Source of the DNA: Chloroflexota bacterium
Lineage (GTDB): Bacteria > Chloroflexota > Dehalococcoidia > Dehalococcoidales > UBA3254
Length of the DNA: 8,261 nt
Assembly (NCBI GenBank): GCA_017860765.1
Contig: JAGDMY010000050.1
Span: 1 to 8,261, forward strand
Direction: 5' to 3'
In this document: one piece after another, positions 1 to 5,884 of the stretch
Layout: each line of letters begins with the position of its first letter
Position numbering within the stretch: the stretch's first letter is position 1
Made by a program: the position numbers and the translations under genes
Notes under the pieces: generated by a model
Seen by the model: only the letters and a program-made list of their open reading frames with translations
Told to the model about the DNA's origin: nothing
The model's database searches: none

Positions 1-794
1 CCGGCGATGGTCTTGCCTTCCGGAGGCGTTATAATCACATCTTCCTGCTGGGTCTGTCCGGCGCTGATAGAATCTACCGTCTCGGGCTTAAAGGTAATGA
101 CCCAACCTTGAGGCTTGTCCGCGGTGAGGGTGAGCTTATCCAGGGAGGCTGTGCCGCCATTGACCATATTGAATGAGAAATGGTTTTCCTTACCGGCAGT
201 GGCCTGAGTAGTCAGATTCCCGCTGTCCGTGGTAAGTGAGAAAGAATACTTGGCCTTGACCCTGGCTACGAGGTCCTGGGTGAGATTGAACTTGGCCGAA
301 CTCGCTTTCAGAGTCAGCTTATATTCGCCCGGGTCTGGCGTCTGACCGGTATCCGGGAGCAGGTAGACCGTCAGAGTCTTGGAATCAGCACTGCCGTACT
401 GCATGGGACCGATTTCAATTGAAGAGACCTGTTTGCTGGAATAGGTAATATAAGATTGCCACCCCTGTGGGTCAGTGGTAGCCAGATTAACCGTAATACG
501 ATCGTCCCCGTCATATTTCAAAACCACGTCATAGCTAAAAGTGGCCCCGGAATCGTCAGCGTAGGATGGAACATCACTTTGCATAGTGAGCTTTGGGGCT
601 GGTTTGGTGGGAGTTGGCTCCGGTGTCGCTGACGGAGCTGGAGCAGGCGGGGGCGTCGGTGTCGGGGTTGCAGCGGGAGTAGGGGTAGGTGTATCCTGTG
701 CCGAAATCGGGTTCTGTAGAGCCAGAAAACCACCCGCTATTACAGCAATCAGAGTTACGGAAAGAATGAGGTAGAGCAACCGTGATTTAACCAT
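1..794 (-). CDS. Exported NEW3-domain protein, N-terminal part (runs off left edge)
   Basis: This is an open frame of 264 codons with no stop; it continues past the left edge. The start is ATG at 794, with GGAGG at 803-807 eight bases upstream. Residues 1-4 carry basic charge, residues 5-26 are a hydrophobic helix, and SAQ at 31-33 may be a cleavage site. Residues 35-67 are a Pro/Thr/Ala-rich linker that includes PPP at 48-50. Two beta-rich modules follow, at about 70-180 and 183-264. The second has the pattern of NEW3/COG1470 domains: an AGKEN turn at 200-204, a VNGG turn near 211-214, PQGW at 228-231, and a PPEG-type end. Such domains are extracellular Ig-like modules often found in membrane-anchored proteins, some beside ABC exporters. 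I infer a surface or secreted protein; its ligand and partners are unknown. A C-terminal anchor would lie outside the window. Confidence 0.8.
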   Translation of the reverse strand, partial: MVKSRLLYLILSVTLIAVIAGGFLALQNPISAQDTPTPTPAATPTPTPPPAPAPSATPEPTPTKPAPKLTMQSDVPSYADDSGATFSYDVVLKYDGDDRITVNLATTDPQGWQSYITYSSKQVSSIEIGPMQYGSADSKTLTVYLLPDTGQTPDPGEYKLTLKASSAKFNLTQDLVARVKAKYSFSLTTDSGNLTTQATAGKENHFSFNMVNGGTASLDKLTLTADKPQGWVITFKPETVDSISAGQTQQEDVIITPPEGKTIA

Positions 795-802
795 TATTGA
801 AG

Positions 803-807
803 CCTCC
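803..807 (-). promoter_or_regulatory. Ribosome binding site of the NEW3-domain gene
   Basis: GGAGG on the minus strand lies eight bases before the ATG at 794. It fixes the start of a gene whose end is not in the window. Confidence 0.75.
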
Positions 808-820
808 ATTGACAACTATT

Positions 821-837
821 ACTGGTATTTTACCAGT
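821..837. repeat. Perfect inverted repeat in the leader of the NEW3-domain gene
   Basis: ACTGGTA at 821-827 and TACCAGT at 831-837 are perfect 7-base arms around TTT. It lies 26 bases before the minus-strand ATG and just before its Shine-Dalgarno. From the proposed extended -10 at 895-903 it would be transcribed, so it could be an mRNA hairpin in the leader or an operator bound by a dimeric repressor. It has no T-tract after it on the minus strand, which argues against a simple terminator. Confidence 0.5.
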
Positions 838-894
838 CAATTATTAAGAAAATGTTAAAAATCGTTATGGTAACTATTCTAGCTGACCCACCAA

Positions 895-903
895 ATTATA
901 GCA
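895..903 (-). promoter_or_regulatory. Extended -10 promoter of the NEW3-domain gene
   Basis: On the minus strand TGCTATAAT gives a consensus TATAAT with the TGn extension. No good -35 lies 16-18 bases upstream, as is common for extended -10 promoters. The start of transcription would be near 888, leaving a leader of roughly 95 bases that contains the palindrome at 821-837. Confidence 0.45.
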
Positions 904-1063
904 AGATTATGCGCCACGCAAAACTGCCGCTCCAGGCGTTCAGACTAACCGGTGGGGACATTCACTATCGGTTGCAGCTCACAGTTATGGAAAAACTTTG
1001 GTGAGTATAAAATTAAGAGTCGTCTCCATAGTGATAGATATTTAGTTTTAAAGGTATAAGACC

Positions 1064-1092
1064 TTGCCAAGAGTATCAAAATACGGTACAAT
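1064..1092 (+). promoter_or_regulatory. Sigma70-type promoter of acpS
   Basis: TTGCCA at 1064-1069 and TACAAT at 1087-1092 are separated by exactly 17 bases. Each matches the consensus hexamer in four or more positions. Transcription would begin near 1099, about 30 bases before the acpS start. Confidence 0.6.
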
Positions 1093-1130
1093 TCTAAAGC
1101 TATTTTACATATATACAGGTAAATTTGCAA

Positions 1131-1502
1131 ATGAAGAATGTCCATATCGGAATTGATGTAGTTGAAATAGACCGTATTCGCCAGGCATCTTCTCGCTGGG
1201 GAGATCATTTCCTGCGGAGAATATATACGGACACCGAACTGGGACTTTGCCGCAACAGGACGGAATCACTGGCCGGGCGGTTTGCCGGCAAAGAAGCGGC
1301 CATGAAGGCTCTTAACATCTCAGGGTGGGGTGTCAGCTGGCGTGAGGTTGAAATAGTCTCGGAGAGTGGCGGAAAGCCGGTAATCAATCTTTATGGGAGG
1401 GCTAAAGAGCGGGCTAGCAGAATGGGCCTGTCAGGGTTGGAGATCAGTTTATCGCATTCCAGGGAAAACGCAATTGCTCTGGTAGTGGGCGTGGGAAAAT
1501 AA
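1131..1502 (+). CDS. acpS: Holo-[acyl-carrier-protein] synthase
   Basis: AcpS moves the 4'-phosphopantetheine group from coenzyme A to a serine of acyl carrier protein, activating it for fatty acid synthesis in the cytosol. The 123-residue product is the usual length for the small AcpS type, which works as a trimer. The family signatures are in place: GIDVVEIDRI at 7-16 with the metal-binding Asp9, GRFAGKEAAMKAL at 49-61 with Glu55, and SLSHS at 106-110 near the end. I chose ATG at 1131, ten bases after AGGT at 1117-1120. A TTG at 1125 would add two residues, but it would sit only four bases from that site. The gene has its own promoter upstream, and the next gene also has one, so it may be transcribed alone. 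Confidence 0.93.
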   Translation: MKNVHIGIDVVEIDRIRQASSRWGDHFLRRIYTDTELGLCRNRTESLAGRFAGKEAAMKALNISGWGVSWREVEIVSESGGKPVINLYGRAKERASRMGLSGLEISLSHSRENAIALVVGVGK

Positions 1503-1535
1503 AGCGATATAGAATATAGGTGGGATCGGGCTATT

Positions 1536-1564
1536 TTGACATAAAACGATATTGCCCGTAAGAT
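1536..1564 (+). promoter_or_regulatory. Sigma70-type promoter of yebC-ruvC-ruvA
   Basis: TTGACA at 1536-1541 is a perfect -35 box. After a 17-base spacer comes TAAGAT at 1559-1564 as the -10. Transcription would begin near 1571, giving a leader of about 50 bases before yebC. CGGGC at 1527-1531 and GCCCG at 1554-1558 form an inverted repeat around the -35 box, which may be an operator. Confidence 0.7.
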
Positions 1565-1621
1565 ATTCAGGGTGATAAAATTAATCTAGCCAGGGAAATG
1601 ATCCCGCTAAGGAGAGCTCAG

Positions 1622-2383
1622 ATGTCAGGGCATAATAAATGGTCCAAGATCAAGAGGCAAAAAGGGATTGAAGATGCCAAAAAGGGTCAGATCTATACCA
1701 AGCTGACCCGGGAAATCATCATGGCAGCTCGCGAGGGCGGTGGCGACCTGGAGACCAACTTCAAATTGCGTCTGGCAGTGCAGAAGGCGCGTGATTCCAG
1801 TATGCCCAAGGACAATATTGAGCGGGCCATTGAACGTGGAGCCGGTTCACAGGAAGGCGCGGTCCTGCAGGAGCTTATGCTGGAAGGATACGGACCCAGC
1901 GGGACAGCTATACTGGCGCAAACGGTCAGTGACAACCGTAATCGGACCGTTCAAGAAGTGCGTAACGTTTTTACCAGACAGGGCGGTACCATGGGATCAG
2001 CTGGCTGTGTAGCCTGGCTTTTCGATTCTAGAGGAATCATCTCCGTGGACGCCAATAAATTGGACCCCGACGAGGTGACGCTCCAGGCCATCGACGCAGG
2101 TGCGGATGATGTCAAGGTAGAAGACGGGTCTATTGAAATTTATACCAAGCCTACTGAGCTTGAAATGGTAAAGAAGGGGTTGGAAAAGAATAAAATCTCG
2201 ATAGCCTCGGCTGAGCTGTCCATGATTCCCAAGACCATGGTAGAGGTAGAGGATAAGGCCGCCATCCAGACTTTGAAGTTGCTTGATAAGCTGGAAGAAC
2301 TGGACGATGTGCATAAGGTCTACAGCAATGTTGACTTTTCTGACGAGCAGATTGAGAAATATCACTCGGGGGACTATGATTAG
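1622..2383 (+). CDS. yebC: YebC/PmpR/TACO1 family protein
   Basis: This is a 253-residue member of the YebC/TACO1 family (COG0217), a normal length. The start motif MSGHNKWSKIKRQKG is diagnostic and begins at the ATG at 1622, preceded by AAGGAG at 1609-1614 seven bases away. An in-frame ATG at 1598 would add eight residues and has no such site. Other family segments are YTKLTREI at 25-32, the PKDNIERAI helix at 62-70, the LEGYGPSG segment at 87-94 and SDNRNRTVQEVR at 103-114. Family members have been described both as DNA-binding regulators and, more recently, as translation factors that help ribosomes through difficult sequences such as proline runs. Which role applies here cannot be read from the sequence. 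It is followed immediately by ruvC, a common arrangement. Confidence 0.93.
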   Translation: MSGHNKWSKIKRQKGIEDAKKGQIYTKLTREIIMAAREGGGDLETNFKLRLAVQKARDSSMPKDNIERAIERGAGSQEGAVLQELMLEGYGPSGTAILAQTVSDNRNRTVQEVRNVFTRQGGTMGSAGCVAWLFDSRGIISVDANKLDPDEVTLQAIDAGADDVKVEDGSIEIYTKPTELEMVKKGLEKNKISIASAELSMIPKTMVEVEDKAAIQTLKLLDKLEELDDVHKVYSNVDFSDEQIEKYHSGDYD

Positions 2384-2386
2384 GGA

Positions 2387-2878
2387 ATGAGAGTCTTAGG
2401 CATTGACCCGGGCACGATCATCATGGGGTATGGGGTCATTGAAAGCCAGGACAACGATACAGTATTAATTAAATTTGGTGCTATAAAAACTCCATCACGC
2501 TCTCCGATAGGGGAGCGTTTGAGTTTTCTTTATGGCCATATTACGGAAATCATTTCCCGATATAGCCCGGAAGCAGTGGCTGTGGAACAGCCCTTTATAG
2601 CCAAGAATGCCAGGTCAGCACTGGCTATAGGTAGAGCCCAGGCGGTGGCAATTCTGGCGGCAGCTAACAGCCACATACCCTGTTATGAATATACCCCGGC
2701 AGAAATAAAACAAAGGGTGGCTAATTACGGGGCCAGCAATAAAGAGCAGATTCAACAGATGGTAATGCTGCAGCTTGGTTTGAACGATATTCCTGATCCG
2801 GCTGATGCTGCTGATGCCCTGGCCGTGGCTCTTTGCCATTTGCAGGTAATACATCTGGAGAATCTATTGAACCAGTAG
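2387..2878 (+). CDS. ruvC: Crossover junction endodeoxyribonuclease RuvC
   Basis: RuvC is the dimeric, metal-dependent nuclease that cuts Holliday junctions with symmetric nicks during recombination and repair. The 163 residues match the usual length. All four expected acidic catalytic residues are visible: Asp7 in GIDPGT, Glu67 in VEQPF, and Asp140 and Asp143 in PADAADALA. The start ATG comes three bases after the yebC stop. No well-placed Shine-Dalgarno is present: AGGG at 2382-2385 is too close, and a G-run near 2368-2372 is 14 bases away. Translation is therefore probably coupled to yebC. ruvA begins eight bases after the stop, which makes a tight yebC-ruvC-ruvA unit. Confidence 0.95.
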   Translation: MRVLGIDPGTIIMGYGVIESQDNDTVLIKFGAIKTPSRSPIGERLSFLYGHITEIISRYSPEAVAVEQPFIAKNARSALAIGRAQAVAILAAANSHIPCYEYTPAEIKQRVANYGASNKEQIQQMVMLQLGLNDIPDPADAADALAVALCHLQVIHLENLLNQ

Positions 2879-2886
2879 AGGGGAAA

Positions 2887-3474
2887 ATGATAGCAGGAGT
2901 CAAGGGGACCATAGAGGCCATTGGCAGCAGTTGGGTTATCATAGATGTAGGAGGAGTGAGTTTTCAGGTCTTTCTGCCAACTTCCACGTTGAGCTCTCTG
3001 GGCGGGGTAGGCCGGGAAGCTAAACTCCATACCCACCTGCATGTCAGGGAAGATAATCTGACCCTTTATGGATTCAGCTCAGCCAGGGAACTGGCCCTTT
3101 TCGAGACCCTGATGACTGTTTCCGGGATTGGTCCTAAACTGGGCCTGGCCATGTTGTCCGCGATGGATGTTGAACAGATCACGCTGACCATCGCCAGTGG
3201 CGATGCGGCGATGCTGACCGCGGTCCCCGGAATAGGCAGGAAAACTGCCGAGAGAATTGTCCTGGAGCTCAAGGATAAGATCGGTTCCAGCCTGATAACT
3301 CAGGACCTGGAGGCAGTCCAGGGGAACAGTGAAGTTGTAGCAGCTCTTACCTCTCTGGGTTATTCGGTAGCTGAAGCTACCAGGGCAGTGGCAACTCTGC
3401 CCGCCCCATCCGCCCTCAGTTTGGAGGATAAAATCAAGCTGGCCCTCAAGTATTTCGGAGGGACTAGAGCTTAA
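2887..3474 (+). CDS. ruvA: Holliday junction DNA helicase subunit RuvA
   Basis: RuvA binds the four-way junction as a tetramer and recruits the RuvB motor for branch migration. The 195 residues match the family. Residues 1-64 are the OB-fold domain, ending in HVREDNLTLYGF, where Glu55 and Asp56 match the acidic pin of E. coli RuvA in both identity and number. Two helix-hairpin-helix motifs follow, SGIGPKLGLAML at 79-90 and VPGIGRKTAERIVLEL at 113-128. A flexible linker leads to the C-terminal RuvB-binding domain at about 147-190 (LTSLGYSVAEATRAV). I chose ATG at 2887, just after GAGGGG at 2878-2883; the spacing is short. An upstream in-frame ATG at 2833 would overlap ruvC heavily and add non-family residues. 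ruvB is not next to it; a convergent gene shares its stop region. Confidence 0.95.
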   Translation: MIAGVKGTIEAIGSSWVIIDVGGVSFQVFLPTSTLSSLGGVGREAKLHTHLHVREDNLTLYGFSSARELALFETLMTVSGIGPKLGLAMLSAMDVEQITLTIASGDAAMLTAVPGIGRKTAERIVLELKDKIGSSLITQDLEAVQGNSEVVAALTSLGYSVAEATRAVATLPAPSALSLEDKIKLALKYFGGTRA

Positions 3475-4067
3475 CCGTATCTCTCTTCTTTCCAGGGGTC
3501 GCCGTGGTTATGGTACCCCGAAGACTCCCAGAATCCAGGTTTGTCTCTTTCAGTGAACTCAAGGCCGGTGACCCATTTGGCACTTTTCCAGAAATATAGC
3601 CGGGGAACAATCAGCCGGACCGGACCACCGTGGTCGGCAGATATTAATTCATTGTCATGCTTAATGGCGAAGAGAACGTCGGTTTGGAAAAAATCGTTCG
3701 TAGATAGATTGGTGCTGAAGCTGCCCGCGGCGTGTATAATTACATACCTGGCTTCGGCAGCTATTTTCACCAGGTTTTTAATTTCTCCGGCGCTGACACC
3801 CTCCCAGAGATTATCCAGCCTGGACCAGGTGGTGACACAGTGAATATCGGAAAATACCTTTACCCTGGGTAATGCCATAAACTCCTCGAAATTCAAGGTG
3901 CGACTTTTCTCCACCAGGCCGAAAATTTTTAAGCTCCATTTGGACTCGTGGATCTTAGGTACTGAGCCGTAGTGCAGCACAGGCCATTTTTGCGTCAGGT
4001 GCTGCCCCGGTGGAACCCTGTTTTCCCTTTGAGTATCGGGACTGATTATGGCGTCCGCATCGATCAT
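3471..4067 (-). CDS. Molybdopterin-dependent oxidoreductase, sulfite-oxidase fold, cytosolic type
   Basis: This 198-residue protein belongs to the oxidoreductase molybdopterin-binding family (COG2041, PF00174). The RVPPGQHLTQKWPVLHYG segment at 17-34 resembles the N-terminus of the short YuiH-like members. Cys77 in SDIHCVTTWS is at the place of the molybdenum-ligating cysteine, HGGPVRLIVP at 146-155 is the family motif, and FWKSAKWVTGLEF at 159-171 is typical. There is no Tat signal or membrane segment, and no heme or dimerisation domain, so a soluble cytoplasmic single-domain enzyme is inferred. The substrate is unknown; sulfite oxidation should not be assumed. The start is ATG at 4067, with GAGGTGA at 4071-4077 three bases upstream. 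It converges on ruvA and is divergent from the lipoprotein gene. Confidence 0.88.
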   Translation of the reverse strand: MIDADAIISPDTQRENRVPPGQHLTQKWPVLHYGSVPKIHESKWSLKIFGLVEKSRTLNFEEFMALPRVKVFSDIHCVTTWSRLDNLWEGVSAGEIKNLVKIAAEARYVIIHAAGSFSTNLSTNDFFQTDVLFAIKHDNELISADHGGPVRLIVPRLYFWKSAKWVTGLEFTERDKPGFWESSGYHNHGDPWKEERYG

Positions 4068-4110
4068 GATTCACCTCACAAGTAAGACCGCAAATCGAGA
4101 TTCTATCTTT

Positions 4111-4116
4111 ATTATA
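4111..4116 (-). promoter_or_regulatory. -10 box for the molybdopterin oxidoreductase gene
   Basis: On the minus strand this is a perfect TATAAT, placed for a leader of about 37 bases before the ATG at 4067. The hexamers 16-18 bases upstream do not resemble a -35 box, so the promoter may need an activator or be weak. Confidence 0.35.
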
Positions 4117-4148
4117 TCGGGTATTGAGAACATTATGCGCTAACCAAA

Positions 4149-4158
4149 GGGCCGGCCC
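4149..4158. repeat. GC palindrome in a divergent promoter region
   Basis: GGGCCGGCCC is a perfect 10-base palindrome. It lies in what would be the spacer of the plus-strand promoter with -10 at 4165-4170, and upstream of the minus-strand -10 at 4111-4116. That is a plausible operator position, though a short GC palindrome can occur by chance. Confidence 0.3.
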
Positions 4159-4164
4159 AGACGT

Positions 4165-4170
4165 TATAAT
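4165..4170 (+). promoter_or_regulatory. -10 box for the lipoprotein and site-2 protease genes
   Basis: A perfect TATAAT lies about 57 bases before the lipoprotein ATG. No convincing -35 box is found 16-18 bases upstream. Confidence 0.35.
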
Positions 4171-4227
4171 GAAATAGAGTAAAATAATTTAAAAGCCAGT
4201 CCTTAGAATGGCACAGAAAGGAGCGCA

Positions 4228-4656
4228 ATGTCAGGGAAGTTATTTTTTGCGATCGGCCTTCTGGTGGTGATTTCATTCCTGGCAGGCTGCTCGTCCGCCC
4301 CAGCCGGCCCCTCCGAGATAAAGGCGGCCCTGGGTCAGGAGTTTACCTTGCCGGTTGGCCAAACGGCCTCTATCACCGGGGAAGACCTGAAATTCAAGTT
4401 TGACGAAGTGACGGCCGACAGCCGTTGTCCTACGGGGGTTCAGTGCATCTGGGCCGGGGAGGCCAAAGTCCAGCTGTCAATTACCAGCAAGAACTCGACC
4501 TCCCGGGTAGTTTATACGGTACCCGGAGGTTCCGCAGCCAGCGGACAGGACTTCTTCAACCAGTATAAAGCCGTTTTCAAACTGGAGCCTTATCCTGAAG
4601 CCCCTCAACAAATCGATGCCTCGAGTTATAAACTTATCATGACTATAACCAAATGA
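4228..4656 (+). CDS. Small lipoprotein with SRCP/CxWAG Cys-pair motif
   Basis: This is a 142-residue exported lipoprotein. Residues 1-17 are a short basic and hydrophobic signal, and the lipobox FLAGC puts the lipidated cysteine at 21, followed by Ser-Ser. The start is ATG at 4228 with AAAGGAG at 4217-4223, four bases away. The mature part looks beta-rich. Its most striking segment is SRCPTGVQCIWAGEA at 65-79, with Cys67 and Cys73 six apart, and the C-terminal part has FKLEPYPEAP at 117-126. I recall this motif combination in uncharacterised short lipoproteins of many bacteria, but I do not know a function. The cysteines could form a disulfide or bind a metal. It is 40 bases upstream of the site-2 protease gene with no terminator between them, so the two may be cotranscribed. 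Confidence 0.8.
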   Translation: MSGKLFFAIGLLVVISFLAGCSSAPAGPSEIKAALGQEFTLPVGQTASITGEDLKFKFDEVTADSRCPTGVQCIWAGEAKVQLSITSKNSTSRVVYTVPGGSAASGQDFFNQYKAVFKLEPYPEAPQQIDASSYKLIMTITK

Positions 4657-4696
4657 TTTTAGTGAATTCCTTTTTCGCTGGTTAAGGAGGTAAATA

Positions 4697-5884
4697 ATGC
4701 GCGGCTCCTTCAGAATCGGGAAAATCGCCGGGATAGAAATCGGTATTCATTATACCTGGATCTTCGCCTTCGGGTTATTTGCCTGGTCCTTTGGCGGGGT
4801 AACTTTTCCAGCCCTTTTTCCGGGATGGTCTACGGCAACCTACTGGATAGCCGGGGTAATCGTTTCATTGGGAATCTTCATTTCGGTGTTAATCCATGAA
4901 CTCTGCCACTCTCTGGTGGCAATCAGCCGGGGCATGAAGGTCAGCAGCATTGTATTTTTTATTTTCGGGGGTGTTAGCAATATAGAGAAGGAGCCGGAGA
5001 CAGCCTGGGTGGAATTCATTATGTCCGGGGCTGGTCCAGCCTCAAGTTTGGTCCTGGGCGGGATTTTTTATGCCATTGCTCTGGCATCAGCCAGGTCAGG
5101 CCAAACAGGGACCCCTCTATATGCCGTCTTATATTATATGTTTTATATAAATATAGTTCTGGCGATCTTCAATATTATTCCGGGTTTCCCGCTGGATGGG
5201 GGACGCGTATTTCGTTCTATAGTCTGGGGGATTACTAAAAGTTTACGCAAAGCCACGATTATCGCCGGCAATGTGGGGAGGGGATTCGGGTGGGCCATGA
5301 TTTTATTCGGTATCGCCCTGCTCTTCAGTCCCAATGGGATCTGGATCTTCGCGGGAGGTCTGATAAGCGGGATCTGGCTGGTTTTTATCGGCTGGTTTCT
5401 GACCAGTGCGGCTGATAATGCGATGCGGGAACAAACCATGCAGGAGCAACTGGCTGGAGTACACGTCAAAGATGTAATGGACCGCTTTCCGGAGTGCGTC
5501 AATCCCAATGCTCCAGTATCCGTGGTAGTCCATGAAAGCTTTATTCAGCGTGGACGGCGGGCTTTGCCGATTTGCGAACAGAGCGGCCAGATTATGGGCA
5601 TCGTTACCCTGGCGGACGTTAAGAAATTACCCCAGGACAGGTGGGAAAGCACACCGGTGCGGGAAATAATGACCAACTCGCCTCTGGAATCGGTGAACGA
5701 GACCGATGACCTGAGCAATGCACTGAGGGTCCTGGCTTCGAAAGGGCTCAACCAGATACCGGTCATAGGTGAAGGGCACCTGGCAGGCCTGTTGAGCCGG
5801 TCTGACATCATCCGTTACATTCAGACCAAACAGGACCTGGGAATCAAGCCAGGTCGACCGGGGGGCTCCAGGCCGGGTATTTAG
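4697..5884 (+). CDS. Site-2 protease family (M50) membrane zinc protease with two CBS domains
   Basis: This is a 395-residue intramembrane metalloprotease of the M50 family, SpoIVFB/Rip3-like branch. The hydrophobic N-terminal half contains several membrane segments. HELCH at 67-71 is the HExxH zinc motif, and NIIPGFPLDGGR at 159-170 supplies the third zinc ligand, Asp167. The remaining membrane segments lie around 115-130, 142-162 and 197-235. Two CBS domains follow at about 257-310 and 319-378, each starting with a V-K/R-x-(V/I)-M motif (VKDVM, VREIM). CBS pairs commonly sense adenine nucleotides and gate the attached protein. Such proteases cut transmembrane segments, often of anti-sigma factors or signal proteins; no such substrate is identifiable in the window. 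The start is ATG at 4697 with an excellent AAGGAGGT at 4684-4691. The last 15 residues are Gly/Pro/Arg-rich. Confidence 0.93.
   Translation: MRGSFRIGKIAGIEIGIHYTWIFAFGLFAWSFGGVTFPALFPGWSTATYWIAGVIVSLGIFISVLIHELCHSLVAISRGMKVSSIVFFIFGGVSNIEKEPETAWVEFIMSGAGPASSLVLGGIFYAIALASARSGQTGTPLYAVLYYMFYINIVLAIFNIIPGFPLDGGRVFRSIVWGITKSLRKATIIAGNVGRGFGWAMILFGIALLFSPNGIWIFAGGLISGIWLVFIGWFLTSAADNAMREQTMQEQLAGVHVKDVMDRFPECVNPNAPVSVVVHESFIQRGRRALPICEQSGQIMGIVTLADVKKLPQDRWESTPVREIMTNSPLESVNETDDLSNALRVLASKGLNQIPVIGEGHLAGLLSRSDIIRYIQTKQDLGIKPGRPGGSRPGI

Larger units (their letters stand above)
795..1130. other. Divergent intergenic region between the NEW3 gene and acpS
   Basis: There is no supportable gene in this gap of over 300 bases. 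It holds the minus-strand Shine-Dalgarno, the palindrome at 821-837, the extended -10 at 895-903 and the acpS promoter at 1064-1092. The stretch 904-1063 has no clear motif, tRNA-like fold or coding signal that I can recognise. Confidence 0.6.

Noticed and set aside
586..774. A plus-strand open frame with Gly/Val-rich repeats (GVGVGV type)
   Set aside because: It is the reverse reading of the Pro/Thr-rich linker of the minus-strand NEW3 gene; the repeat comes from that low-complexity DNA.
904..1063. A possible tRNA, small RNA or decayed gene in the long divergent gap
   Set aside because: No cloverleaf, no conserved T-loop sequence, no terminator and no continuous coding signal could be found by eye.
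945..1208. A minus-strand open frame of 87 codons across the acpS start
   Set aside because: It overlaps a certain gene, has a composition unlike its neighbours and no family-like segment.
1598..1621. An earlier in-frame ATG for yebC adding eight residues
   Set aside because: The family begins with MSGHNKWSKI, and the strong AAGGAG site is placed for the ATG at 1622.
2833..2886. An earlier in-frame ATG for ruvA
   Set aside because: It would overlap ruvC by 46 bases and add residues absent from the family; the OB domain starts at the ATG at 2887.
3541..3843. A plus-strand open frame of 100 codons opposite the oxidoreductase
   Set aside because: It is a shadow of the minus-strand gene, which has clear family motifs and a Shine-Dalgarno.
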